DNA of 64,000 nt from Methanoculleus formosensis (lineage in GTDB: Archaea; Halobacteriota; Methanomicrobia; Methanomicrobiales; Methanoculleaceae). Position numbers and translations under genes: made by a program. Positions 1 to 8,700 of the stretch are shown here, piece after piece (the stretch's first letter is position 1; the number at the start of each line of letters is the position of its first letter). Under the pieces are notes generated by a model. That model saw nothing but the letters and a program-made list of their open reading frames with translations, was not told the origin of the DNA and did no database searches. Location of the stretch: the NCBI RefSeq assembly GCF_025384765.1, contig NZ_VHLL01000002.1:1-64000 (forward strand), given 5' to 3'.

Positions 1-127
1 TACTTGTTCGGTTACTTGTTCGGTTACTTGTTCGGTTACTTGTTCGGTTACTTGTTCGGTTACTTGTTCGGTTACTTGTTCGGTTACTTGTTCGGTTACT
101 TGTTCGGTTACTTGTTCGGTTACTTGT
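1..127. repeat. 12-bp tandem repeat, about ten units
   Basis: The unit TACTTGTTCGGT is repeated ten times without error and followed by a partial unit. Read on the minus strand in the frame of the adjacent broken gene it codes for repeating TEQV. The array starts at the window edge, so its full length is unknown. It lies where AlbA/HATPase-type regulators carry a low-complexity linker before a C-terminal winged helix. A perfect coding repeat of this kind is prone to slippage, so copy number probably varies between strains. Confidence 0.97.
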
Positions 128-498
128 CCCTCCGTCTCCTCTACGGCTTCGCGCTTAATTCCGGGTGAGATCTTCTCCGCAAGAAAAACAGTAAACCGAA
201 CTTTCATCCCGATCTCCTCGAGCACAGGCTCAGGCAGGTTCTGCTTCTCTGCCTCATCCAGAATACGGCAAAACCCGCTACCCCATTGCTCGATCAGACC
301 CAGTTCCCGAAACACACGCGCGATGACGCGGTTGCGAATTTTAGATACGCCCTGTTTCACATCCTCAATGGTCATGCCCGGAAGCAGGATGCCCGGATTT
401 TCTATCTCCACCCGGTCGTCATAGATGGCAACCCGCAGAGGCGCACCGATCTGCGAATAATCGGCATGTACTATAGCACCTGCTCTGGTTTCGAGTAT
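1..498 (-). pseudogene. AlbA/HATPase_c_4 ATP-binding regulator, C-terminal fragment (COG2865-like)
   Basis: The minus strand encodes the second half of a COG2865-type regulator. A recognisable VHADYS motif is followed by DDRVEIENPG, then an IEQWGSGF motif, all typical of the HATPase_c_4 region, and then the TEQV repeat linker that runs off the window. Upstream of residue 1 of this frame there is a stop at 499-501 and no continuation of the family, so the N-terminal half is missing. The 3' end lies outside the window. The family usually has an N-terminal AlbA_2 domain and a C-terminal winged helix and is taken to be a DNA-binding regulator or defence-associated factor. I call it a pseudogene because of the upstream break; a frameshift from a longer gene is the likely cause. 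Confidence 0.7.
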
Positions 499-576
499 TC
501 ATTGCAACCATGGATGAGCCTATTATGGGCCAATTATGATTCGTTTCAGTTCCTTAACGCAATCTTACGATCCCTC

Positions 577-795
577 TCACTTTACGTACCTCAATGAGTA
601 GCGCACGCCCGCTCCTGCCGTCCCCTCTTTACGGAAAATGCCTCGTTAAACAAGATCTGTAAGATCCCGCGTTGCGGTTGACTTCTTAACACTTTAGAGG
701 TGATGATATTCCTGATTTGAGATGGAGCCCCCGCTCTTCAGGTAGTGCAGGGAAGCGATCTGCCGCTCATTCAGCCCGAGCGAGTCGAGTCGCTC
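577..795 (-). pseudogene. Winged-helix tail remnant of an AlbA/ATPase-type regulator
   Basis: Read on the minus strand, this stretch gives LNERQIASLHYLKSGGSIS, then a TATRDLTDLV motif, then a short tail ending RYVK and a stop. That is the usual C-terminal winged helix of COG2865-type regulators. Two in-frame stop codons interrupt it, so it is not translated as a unit. It directly abuts the other COG2865-type fragment at 1-498 and is probably the tail of a second copy. Nothing else coding is visible from 600 to 900 apart from the upstream signals of the next gene. Confidence 0.6.
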
Positions 796-906
796 TCCAT
801 ATGCGGAGGACGGTTCTCACACCCGTGGTTATGGAAATAGTTATCTTTCTCCCCGGCGACCGTAGAATCATTGAAATGAAATAGTACTCCGGTGGAGGCT
901 ACCTGA

Positions 907-1392
907 ATGAATTTGCGGCTCACTGATGATGAGATCGATGCGTTACTCAGAGAGGCCAAGCCGCTGCCGGGAGATTTCTCCAGGAGATTTCGCCCTAAAG
1001 AGAAGGGCGGCCATAAGGAGTACGAGATCGGTATAGAAGGTGCGAATCAATCCCGGTTCAGGTTAATATTTCGGCAAAGTCTATTCAACTCGCTGGACTT
1101 CTCCGTGATCCTCGGCTATATCATTCCAAACACAAACCAGGTGTTCCGGCTACGCCGATATAACGGGAAAAGTCACGAACACACGAACAGGCTTGAGCAG
1201 GAGAAGTTTTATGATTTCCACATCCATACTGCAACAGAGCGCTACCAGACCGCGGGCTGGAACGAGGATGGGTATGCGGTTCCGACAGACCGGTACCCGG
1301 ATCACCACGGCGCGCTGAAGAGCATGTTCAACGACTGCGGGTTTGAGGGTTCAGCGGTAACCACGAAGGATCTTACCGACTGGGGGATATAA
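907..1392 (+). CDS. DUF6978-like hypothetical protein
   Basis: This gene encodes 161 residues. A GGAGG ribosome site sits about nine bases before the ATG. The sequence resembles DUF6978-type proteins: an N-terminal helix with LTDDEIDALL, a middle beta-rich part, and a C-terminal half rich in His and aromatic residues (FHIHTATERYQ). No catalytic motif is obvious. The stop codon is three bases before the start of the next gene, so the two are almost certainly one operon. Pairs of this kind occur in accessory regions and have been suspected of being toxin-antitoxin-like, but I know of no proven function. Confidence 0.65.
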   Translation: MNLRLTDDEIDALLREAKPLPGDFSRRFRPKEKGGHKEYEIGIEGANQSRFRLIFRQSLFNSLDFSVILGYIIPNTNQVFRLRRYNGKSHEHTNRLEQEKFYDFHIHTATERYQTAGWNEDGYAVPTDRYPDHHGALKSMFNDCGFEGSAVTTKDLTDWGI

Positions 1393-1395
1393 CCA

Positions 1396-2181
1396 ATGGC
1401 AATCGAGGCAATCGAAGAGGAGTTTCGGAGGAAGGTCTGCAGCCAGATCCATCTCCGCCCGGAGGGTATCAACCGGTACCGGGTCTTCACACCGTTTGTC
1501 TTTGACGATGGGGATAACCTCGCGATCGTCCTGAAGGATGAGGACGGCGCCTGGACGCTGACGGATGAGGGGCATACCCTCATGCACCTGACCTACTCGA
1601 TCGACGCAAGGGAGTTAGAGCGGGGAACCCGCCAGAAGGTGATCGCGAGTGTGCTGTCCCGGTTCGGGCTGGAGAACAACCGGGGCGAGCTCGCTATTCG
1701 CATCACGGGCGACCGGTTTGGGGATGCCCTCTGGAGTTTCATCCAGGCGCTGATCCGGATATCGGATCTTACGTATCTGTCGAGATCGCGCGTCTACTCC
1801 ACGTTCCAGGAGGATCTCCGTGCGCTCATCGAGGAGGCTGTCCCTGAGGGGCGCAGGGAGTTTGACTGGCACGATCCCGAGCATGATCCGGAAGGGAAAT
1901 ACACCGTTGACTGCAGGATCAACGGCATGCAGAGGCCGATCTACATCTTTGCACTCGCGAACGACGACCGGGTCCGTGACGCGACGATAAACATCCTGCA
2001 GTTCGAGAAGTGGGGGCGGCCCTTCGTCTCGGTCGGCATATTCGAGGATCAGGAGGAGGTCAACCGCAAGGCCCTCGCGAAGTTCAGCGATGTCTGCGAT
2101 AAGCAGTTCTCAAACCTGCCGGGGAACAAAGACCGGATTATGCAGCACCTCCGGGATATGGCCGGGACGGCTTCCGGCTGA
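1396..2181 (+). CDS. DUF1828/DUF1829-like protein
   Basis: A 261-residue protein. The N-terminal part (about residues 25-110) fits DUF1828, with the pattern [22 protein letters not shown]. The C-terminal part (about 140-255) fits DUF1829, including [13 protein letters not shown] and [15 protein letters not shown]. Both families are known from phage and accessory regions, without an established activity. It follows the DUF6978-like gene after three bases, so the two products probably work together. Flanking sequence on both sides is debris of regulators and methylases, which suggests this pair arrived as a small accessory module. Confidence 0.6.
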   Translation: MAIEAIEEEFRRKVCSQIHLRPEGINRYRVFTPFVFDDGDNLAIVLKDEDGAWTLTDEGHTLMHLTYSIDARELERGTRQKVIASVLSRFGLENNRGELAIRITGDRFGDALWSFIQALIRISDLTYLSRSRVYSTFQEDLRALIEEAVPEGRREFDWHDPEHDPEGKYTVDCRINGMQRPIYIFALANDDRVRDATINILQFEKWGRPFVSVGIFEDQEEVNRKALAKFSDVCDKQFSNLPGNKDRIMQHLRDMAGTASG

Positions 2182-2258
2182 GGTTGCAGCGGCGTCCCGC
2201 TCTGCCCGGGGGAGGAATCCCCCTTTCATCACGTGATAAAACCCCCTGGCCCGGAACG

Positions 2259-2340
2259 TCAGGCCGCTCCCTCCACGATTGCGATCTCCTCCTCGGTGAG
2301 CCCGTAGAGTGGGTACACCGGCCGGTCGTGAGCGGCGGGG
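2259..2340 (-). pseudogene. C-terminal tail remnant of an N6-adenine DNA methylase
   Basis: On the minus strand the frame reads DRPVYPLYGLTEEEIAIVEG and then a stop at 2259-2261. This LYGLTEEEIAIVEG ending is characteristic of Eco57I/TaqI-type N6-adenine methylases. Nothing recognisable of the rest of the enzyme precedes it, so only about 80 bases remain. The remaining bases from 2182 to 2558 show no other gene. Confidence 0.6.
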
Positions 2341-2562
2341 TGGTGGCGGTGATTGTGCGGGGGCTCGGGGGGGTGAGGCTGCTGGACATAATGTCCCTGG
2401 TCCCTGCCGCCCTCATTGCACCTTGTTCTAAAAGGTTTTTCCGAGGGGATTGGATGGCACCTTACTTATTCGGACCGTTGTTATCGATCAGATGTTTCTG
2501 ACGTTCTAGATCCAAAATTCAGGAGAAGAGACACCTCAAAAGTCAGATCGAAACCGCAACAT

Positions 2563-2570
2563 TAATTATA
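2563..2570 (+). promoter_or_regulatory. TATA-type promoter for nurA-herA
   Basis: The AT-rich box ATTAATTATA stands in otherwise GC-rich sequence about 45 bases before the proposed ATG of the NurA-like gene. An archaeal TATA box here would give a transcript start near 2590 and a leader of about 20 bases. This is inferred from position and composition only. Confidence 0.45.
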
Positions 2571-2610
2571 GCCCTTGCAAAGGTCTTCAATAATCAGGTT
2601 CCGTGATTAT

Positions 2611-3750
2611 ATGCAGGTAAACTCTCCCGATGTTCAGCCGTTCAACGAATTACCTGAAGCTCTGGTTGAAGAATTGCTCGACCAGTGCGGATCGATGGGA
2701 GAGACACTTTCACATTCATTCCGAAATTTACTCGATAATAAGGGCTCCATCCGGAACGATCTGGTTGAGAATGGTTTACTGAGGCATGACTCGGATCTGC
2801 TCACAAATCAATCATATCCAACAACCTGTGGCGTCGATGGTGCGTATACGCTGGAGAGGCTGCTTTCAACCGATATGGTTGCAGTAGCAGGAGTCGCCGT
2901 TGAAGGGCTGACCCCCCCAAGCGAGACCAGGCACTGGGAATACCCCCATCATCTCTGCGAGGTGCTGCCCGCCAGACACCACGATAAAACGGGCCTTGTC
3001 TCAAAGGCGATCATGCTCATGATGGAGCTGGAACTGGCCAGTTCAGCTCCCCACGACGTCATTTTTCTCGACGGGTCATTCACCACGCCTCTCATCAATA
3101 TCCAGCAAGCATTGTACACCATCGATGGAGTCGATAACCATCTCTCAGAGATCCTGCTCGAACGAATGAAGACCACGATGGAGGCATACGAAACAGTCGT
3201 TCATGCCCGGCGGTCTGACCAGCAATTTGTCAGCGTGCCCAAGTACACGTCTCATAACCAGATAACTAAAATTCTCCTGAAAGAGGGCGTATATGAGGAC
3301 CGGGCGCTCCTCTCCTTTGTACTGCATGCCGGCGAGTATATCCGGCCGTTTCCATTCAAGGTCCCGGATGGCCTGTGGTCTTTTGCAGAACCCCTCCTCA
3401 AGGAAACAGGAAGTCTGAAGGCCATCATTGACGGCATGAGTAATCTCTACGTAGTGTATTACCGCCCGTTTCTCCATTCACCAACCTTCAGGTTGGAGCT
3501 CCCCCGATCGGTCGCGACCGACAAAAACCGCCTAAGTATGGTCTTCGAAGCGATCAGGTTGCAATGTGGCACTCCCGGGATATTTGAGCCCTATCCCCTC
3601 TATCTGGCGGATAGAATGGTGAAACAGATGGGAAAGGTCATTCCTGCCATCAGGAAAGCAACGACGCAGGAGATGCTGCAATTCTGGGACCAGGCAGAGG
3701 CTGAGGTGTATCTGCTGATGCACGGCTATCGAACGGAAATTGGACGCTGA
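2611..3750 (+). CDS. nurA: NurA-family 5'-3' nuclease
   Basis: NurA is a 5'-3' exo/endonuclease that works with the HerA translocase on DNA ends. The 379-residue product shows the family's metal-binding acidic residues: GVDGAY near residue 75, an MMELEL helix, FLDGSF near 160, a conserved Lys in VSVPKYTSHNQI near 210, and ADRMVKQM near the end. I chose ATG 2611 because the TATA box at 2563 fits it; a TTG at 2575 would add 12 residues. The stop is nine bases before HerA, as in classical archaeal operons. This pair sits in a defence island next to a giant helicase, unlike the usual Mre11-Rad50 context, so a defence role is likely. The Mre11/Rad50-like YhaO-YhaN pair lies about 20 kb away. Confidence 0.85.
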   Translation: MQVNSPDVQPFNELPEALVEELLDQCGSMGETLSHSFRNLLDNKGSIRNDLVENGLLRHDSDLLTNQSYPTTCGVDGAYTLERLLSTDMVAVAGVAVEGLTPPSETRHWEYPHHLCEVLPARHHDKTGLVSKAIMLMMELELASSAPHDVIFLDGSFTTPLINIQQALYTIDGVDNHLSEILLERMKTTMEAYETVVHARRSDQQFVSVPKYTSHNQITKILLKEGVYEDRALLSFVLHAGEYIRPFPFKVPDGLWSFAEPLLKETGSLKAIIDGMSNLYVVYYRPFLHSPTFRLELPRSVATDKNRLSMVFEAIRLQCGTPGIFEPYPLYLADRMVKQMGKVIPAIRKATTQEMLQFWDQAEAEVYLLMHGYRTEIGR

Positions 3751-3759
3751 GCTGATACC

Positions 3760-5544
3760 ATGTCAGAGATCAAGGAAAATTTTGACCGCACAGAGAAGAT
3801 CGGAGTCGTCGGATCGCCGTCCTCAACAGCGGGACTGAATATCGATATTCTCGGTACTGCGGTGAAGAAGCGCCTTGTCGGTAGTCTGAGTGTGTTTCAC
3901 TACACGCAGGACGGTGAAGATCACTACGCTATGGGTCAGATCACCGAAGTGCAGATGCAGAATGTCTGGACCCAGGATCCGACCATGCGGGGTATTATCC
4001 GGCAGAAAGGCAGGGTGGATCCGATAACGGAGCGGCAGGACGTCCACACCGCCAATATGATGGTAAGTTCGGTCTTTTCGGATGGGAGCAAGGGGATCGA
4101 GCCGAGCTCACTCGGCACGGTCCCTGCGACGGGGACATCGATCCGGCTGCTGGATCAATCCACCATGGAGTCTCTGTTCACAAACTATCGCGATGAGATG
4201 TTCTACTTAGGAAATGCCTACGGCACATCGATTCCGATGCCCATGTGGCTCAAGCATTTCGGGAAGTCCCAGGCGGGCAGCGGCGGTGTCGGTGAGGCAT
4301 ACCACATCGGGGTGTTTGGAAAGACGGGCTCCGGAAAATCAGTTCTTGCAAAGATGATGGTGATGGGGTATGCGCAGCACCCGTCAATGAGCATATTCAT
4401 CCTCGACCCCCAGGGGGAATTCGCCGGCGATCTGGCAGAGGCTTCTCCTCTACGAAAAATATTGGTTGAGAGGTTAGGCAGGAACGTCGAGATCTACGAT
4501 CTTCACAACCTTGTCCTGGACGATAAAGAGTTGTTCAAGAGGATACTGGCCAACTCCGGATTTTTTGAAGAGCTCGGCATAATCATGGACACAAACCGGT
4601 ATCGTGCAGCGAATGAGGTGCTGAAAGCGCTCCAGCCAAAGAAACGATCGGCAAAGAAGGGCGGTCTGAGCTCATTTGGTATCGATACAGAATCGTCGTC
4701 ACCTTCCGGGAGCATCCCACTCCATCAGGCGCACACCCGCGAAGCGTTCGACCGGGTGTGGGATGCGCTCGGCCTGGAGCAGGTTCAGAATAACATTTAC
4801 ACATCAAAAGATACCCGGGAGAGGCTCAGCCTGAATTACGAGACTGCCGATCCCGACGAGTTCTACGAGCGCTGGAGGAAGGTTGCCAACCTCTTCTCGT
4901 ATGAGCATAAGGTTCGCGGGGTGAAGATCCAGGATCTGGTCAAGAAGATAGGCGAGCGGCAGGGAAATACTATCATCATCGACTTCTCCGAGAACAACAT
5001 CCCGCCGGACACCTACTGGAACGATTCAATCCGGTTCATCCTGATCGGGGAGTTCCTCAGGACGATCAAAAGCGAGGCGGAGGCGTCATATCGAGCGAAG
5101 CAACTGCTCAACTGCCTTGTGGTCATCGATGAGGCCCACCGCCTTGCACCACGGGAAGATCCTGAGACCGAGGATATGAATGTCGTAAGAAATTCACTCA
5201 TCGACGCCATCCGCACGACACGGAAGTACGGCCTGGGCTGGATGTTCATCAGCCAGACACTCTCCAGCCTGCACCGTGAGATCATAAGCCAGATACGGGT
5301 CTACGTCTTCGGGTTTGGCCTGGGGTGGGGGACGGAGCGGTATGCCCTGACAGACATCATCGGGGGTGCTGAGGATGCGATCCAGCTCTACCAGATGTTC
5401 CGCGACCCCCAGAGTTCCCTTGGCGAACGCACGTACCCGTTCATGACCATCGGCCCCATTTCGCCGCTTTCGTTCTCAGGGACGCCGCTGTTCTTCAATG
5501 CATTGAAGTATCCGGATGAGTTCTTGAGGATGAATTTTGAGTGA
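3760..5544 (+). CDS. herA: HerA-type hexameric DNA translocase (DUF87)
   Basis: This 594-residue ATPase has an N-terminal HAS-barrel region (about residues 10-110), a Walker A motif FGKTGSGKS near 188, LDPQGEF just after it, and a Walker B motif VVIDEAHRLAPRE near 455. The C-terminal part SQTLSSLHREIISQ is typical of HerA/FtsK-like pumps. HerA drives DNA through or along the NurA nuclease. The insertion between the Walker motifs is long and contains a Lys/Ser-rich segment near residues 290-320. The gene converges on the giant helicase, with 228 bases between stop codons that contain no gene. Confidence 0.9.
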   Translation: MSEIKENFDRTEKIGVVGSPSSTAGLNIDILGTAVKKRLVGSLSVFHYTQDGEDHYAMGQITEVQMQNVWTQDPTMRGIIRQKGRVDPITERQDVHTANMMVSSVFSDGSKGIEPSSLGTVPATGTSIRLLDQSTMESLFTNYRDEMFYLGNAYGTSIPMPMWLKHFGKSQAGSGGVGEAYHIGVFGKTGSGKSVLAKMMVMGYAQHPSMSIFILDPQGEFAGDLAEASPLRKILVERLGRNVEIYDLHNLVLDDKELFKRILANSGFFEELGIIMDTNRYRAANEVLKALQPKKRSAKKGGLSSFGIDTESSSPSGSIPLHQAHTREAFDRVWDALGLEQVQNNIYTSKDTRERLSLNYETADPDEFYERWRKVANLFSYEHKVRGVKIQDLVKKIGERQGNTIIIDFSENNIPPDTYWNDSIRFILIGEFLRTIKSEAEASYRAKQLLNCLVVIDEAHRLAPREDPETEDMNVVRNSLIDAIRTTRKYGLGWMFISQTLSSLHREIISQIRVYVFGFGLGWGTERYALTDIIGGAEDAIQLYQMFRDPQSSLGERTYPFMTIGPISPLSFSGTPLFFNALKYPDEFLRMNFE

Positions 5545-5772
5545 ATTTTAATCGAGACTACCCCAATGTTCACCGAGACATGGATTCCAGGCCAATCTCC
5601 CCCTCTACACCCTAGAGGAACGTGGCAGCGAGATGTATTCGTTGTATAGTATCAGATCTGTTAATTTCCGGTGTTTCTACGGTTTTCACGCCCATTGCCG
5701 CGGTACTCAGCGGGTCCAATCAATTCAGGCAAAAGAAACAAAAAAACAAGAAATTTAGATCTGCATTAAGGA

Positions 5773-8700
5773 CTATTGTAGCAACGCAGAAAGGCTCTTA
5801 ATGCGCTCTTCCAGAGAATCCCGGTAATCTATCGGGAAGACAGTATAGCCCATCAGGTCAAGTCTATCCCTCTTTTGTATATCATCCCGCTTCTGAGCTT
5901 CCTGCTCATGATCCGGCCCATCAACAAAGATTACAATCGAGTGACCGTTTTTCTGGTAGGTAAAATCCGGACGGGCAATCATCTCATCTCCTTCTGCAAT
6001 GACCTCCTGTCCGCTATCCGGAAGAGGAAGACCTGCCTGATAGATCGCCTCAAGAACCTGCTTTTCAAGAGAAGATTCACACCTTGACATAAGTTCATCG
6101 AGTCGGTTCTTCGCCGAGGGAGAATGGTCGGGGATGATGCTGACTTCTGCCATCTGAAGAGAACGGAGGAGAGGAAGCACAAGTTTTCGGTCAAGGATGT
6201 CGTGGTCGAACTGGTTGTAGTAGTTGCACAGACATTCGTAGCACGCACGGTCACACTTCTTCTCATCATATTCGTGGATGATAGTCAGCGCCTGTCTGAT
6301 AACCTCGTGGAACGTGGAACGATCAGCGATGGACTCGAGTATTCCGGCGCCCCCTTCCGAAGTCTCGTAGAGAATGATGCTTGACTTCTTCCTGTTCTCG
6401 GGATCCGACATCAGGAAGTACCGGATCTCATCTACATCGACGTTCATGCTGATCTGGACGCCCTCGATGATCGCCTGAGCAAGGGTGGTAAAGAACGATC
6501 GATACAACTCCTCATCCAGCGGATTTCCCTCACCATCAAGCGGAACGGGCACATCAATCTTGACAACGTCGTGTCGGGTGTTCGTGTAGAGAATGATATT
6601 CCTGATGATATTTTCCTCAGTTCCGTTCCTCCAACACCTCTTCATCTCATTCGTTGAGTCAAGGTGGTCTTTCACCCCGTCCTTCCCGAAGATCCAGCGG
6701 TTGCATGCCGTGCAGAGTGTGAAGCCCGACTGTGGTTCATCCTTATCGGATGGTATCGGACCGTGGTTGATGCTGACGATCTTTCCCGAATGGTCGTAGG
6801 AGAGGGTGAGCAGCGGTTCGCCGGGGTCTCCCGCCACGTAAAATTGTCGTGCGCCTGAGGGGGCATAGTGGCGGGTGACCTCATAGCCGAGACGTTGCCG
6901 TTCTTCCTCGTCGCTCGTGATCGTCGATCTGGACTCCGCCAGCTGGTCGGGCATCTCAATTGAATGTTGAATCACTGCTGCATTTTCCAAGGACGCACCA
7001 CAGTTCCTGCAGGCGCCACCGGTCATTGAGATCTCCTTCTCGTCCAGGAAGACCGCTTCACAGTATGGGCAGATGAGGACGGTGCTCATCGCGGGCTGGT
7101 TGTTCTCGGTCCTGAGCCGGGGAGTCCTGACCGAGTACCGGTTCCCGCTGAAGTACACGCTGTTGCCGGGTGCGTACTCGACCAGCGCGATGTTGCGATC
7201 CCGCTTCAATTCCGCCTCTTCCGACCCGAAGACCCCCTTGTAGTTGATTGCAAGGGATGTAACCTGTGTGGGGAAGCCGTAGTTGGGGAGGAAACCCTGT
7301 GAGCCAAGATACCGATAGGTCGTGAAGTCCCCGCCGCCGTTCCGCATATCGTTCAGTTTCTTCTCGATTGAGTCCCGTCTTCGCTTATAGACGCCTCTCT
7401 GCCGATCGGAGATCCGACCTCTCTGCAGGAAGATGTTAATTTCGTCCAGTTCTTTGAGGAGGGCTGAAAACTCACTCCTGAAGAGGTTGAATGCACCGTC
7501 AAACGAGGAGACGAACGAATCGACGGTCTGTATGATGAAAGTGTCGTCAAGCCAGTCGAGTGATTGCTTCTCCTCCGCAAGCACCTCGTTGATTGCGTTC
7601 AGGATCTGCACCCGGTGTTCCTCGATCATCTCGCCGAGGCGGGTTCTGCTGAGGCCGTTCTCCACATCCGGGGCGCTTTCCGTGAACATGGGGAGGTTAT
7701 CCTTCTCGAAGTCGAGGATCCCATCGATCTTCTGCGGGATCTTAAGGGTGATGATCTCAAGGATGAGAGCATGGATGTGTGCACGGATCAGCATCCGGTT
7801 GTCCATCAGGAATCGGGGGGAGGCGATCTTTCCGGAGATCATCTTTGCTGGATACCGGTAGAAGTACTGGTCATGAGGACCGCGGCGTGATCCGACACCG
7901 CAGAACGTGAGGATCATCGAGGCCTGCGACTTCCGTCCAGCACGCCCGGCACGCTGTGCGTAGTTGGAGGGCGATGGGGGAACGTTTCTCAAGTAGACAG
8001 CCGAGAGGGTTCCGATATCGATACCCAGTTCCATAGTAGGGGTGCATACGATTACGTTCAGGCTATCCTGTGAATCCCGGAACCGGGTCTCAAGCAGTTT
8101 TCGAGTCTCCCCGTCGATCTGTCCGCTATGCTCCTCTGCATGGAGCTGGACCGCTTCCCGGAACGACCTTGTATACTCCTGCCGGAAGTAGTTGTTGGAG
8201 AGATCGAGCGAGATTAGGTCGGTGCAGTTCGGGTTGATGCAGAGGTTGAGTTCATGGAAGTGGGTCACCTGCCCGCATTTCCTGCAGACCTGCACCTCTC
8301 CGGGAGGAGCGAGCGAGAGTTCGATGATCTCGGGGTTGATCATGGAGAGAGTTCCAACCCGGTCGATACGCTCCTGCTTCAGCCCGCCTTCGCCTGCAAG
8401 CACTGCTTCTACATGTTCGACGATCTGTTGCGCTTCTTCAGTGGTCTCTGTTCCCAGCGACTTCTTTGTCCAGCGAACCAGCGACCCGTTCGGGTGGGTG
8501 AGACGGAAGACCGTGGCCCGATAGGTCTCTCTCCGCGCGTTGTCGCTGTACCCGGTTGGCCGCGTGGAGAGCAGCTCGTTGTGGAATATGAGATCCGGGT
8601 TCAGGAACCGCTCAATCCTTTCGGCAAACTCAAAGGGCCGCATGAAGAAATCGGAGGAGATGGCAAGATTATGCCGCATGATGTCCAGGAACCCCTTCAG

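Noticed and set aside
1-127. CRISPR-like array
   Set aside because: The 12-bp repeats are contiguous without spacers and encode TEQV in frame with a known family.
2184-2501. 105-codon frame after the DUF1828 gene
   Set aside because: No similarity or ribosome site; its other strand contains the methylase tail remnant.
5545-5772. Terminator between herA and the giant helicase
   Set aside because: The region is AT-rich but I see no clear stem followed by a T run.
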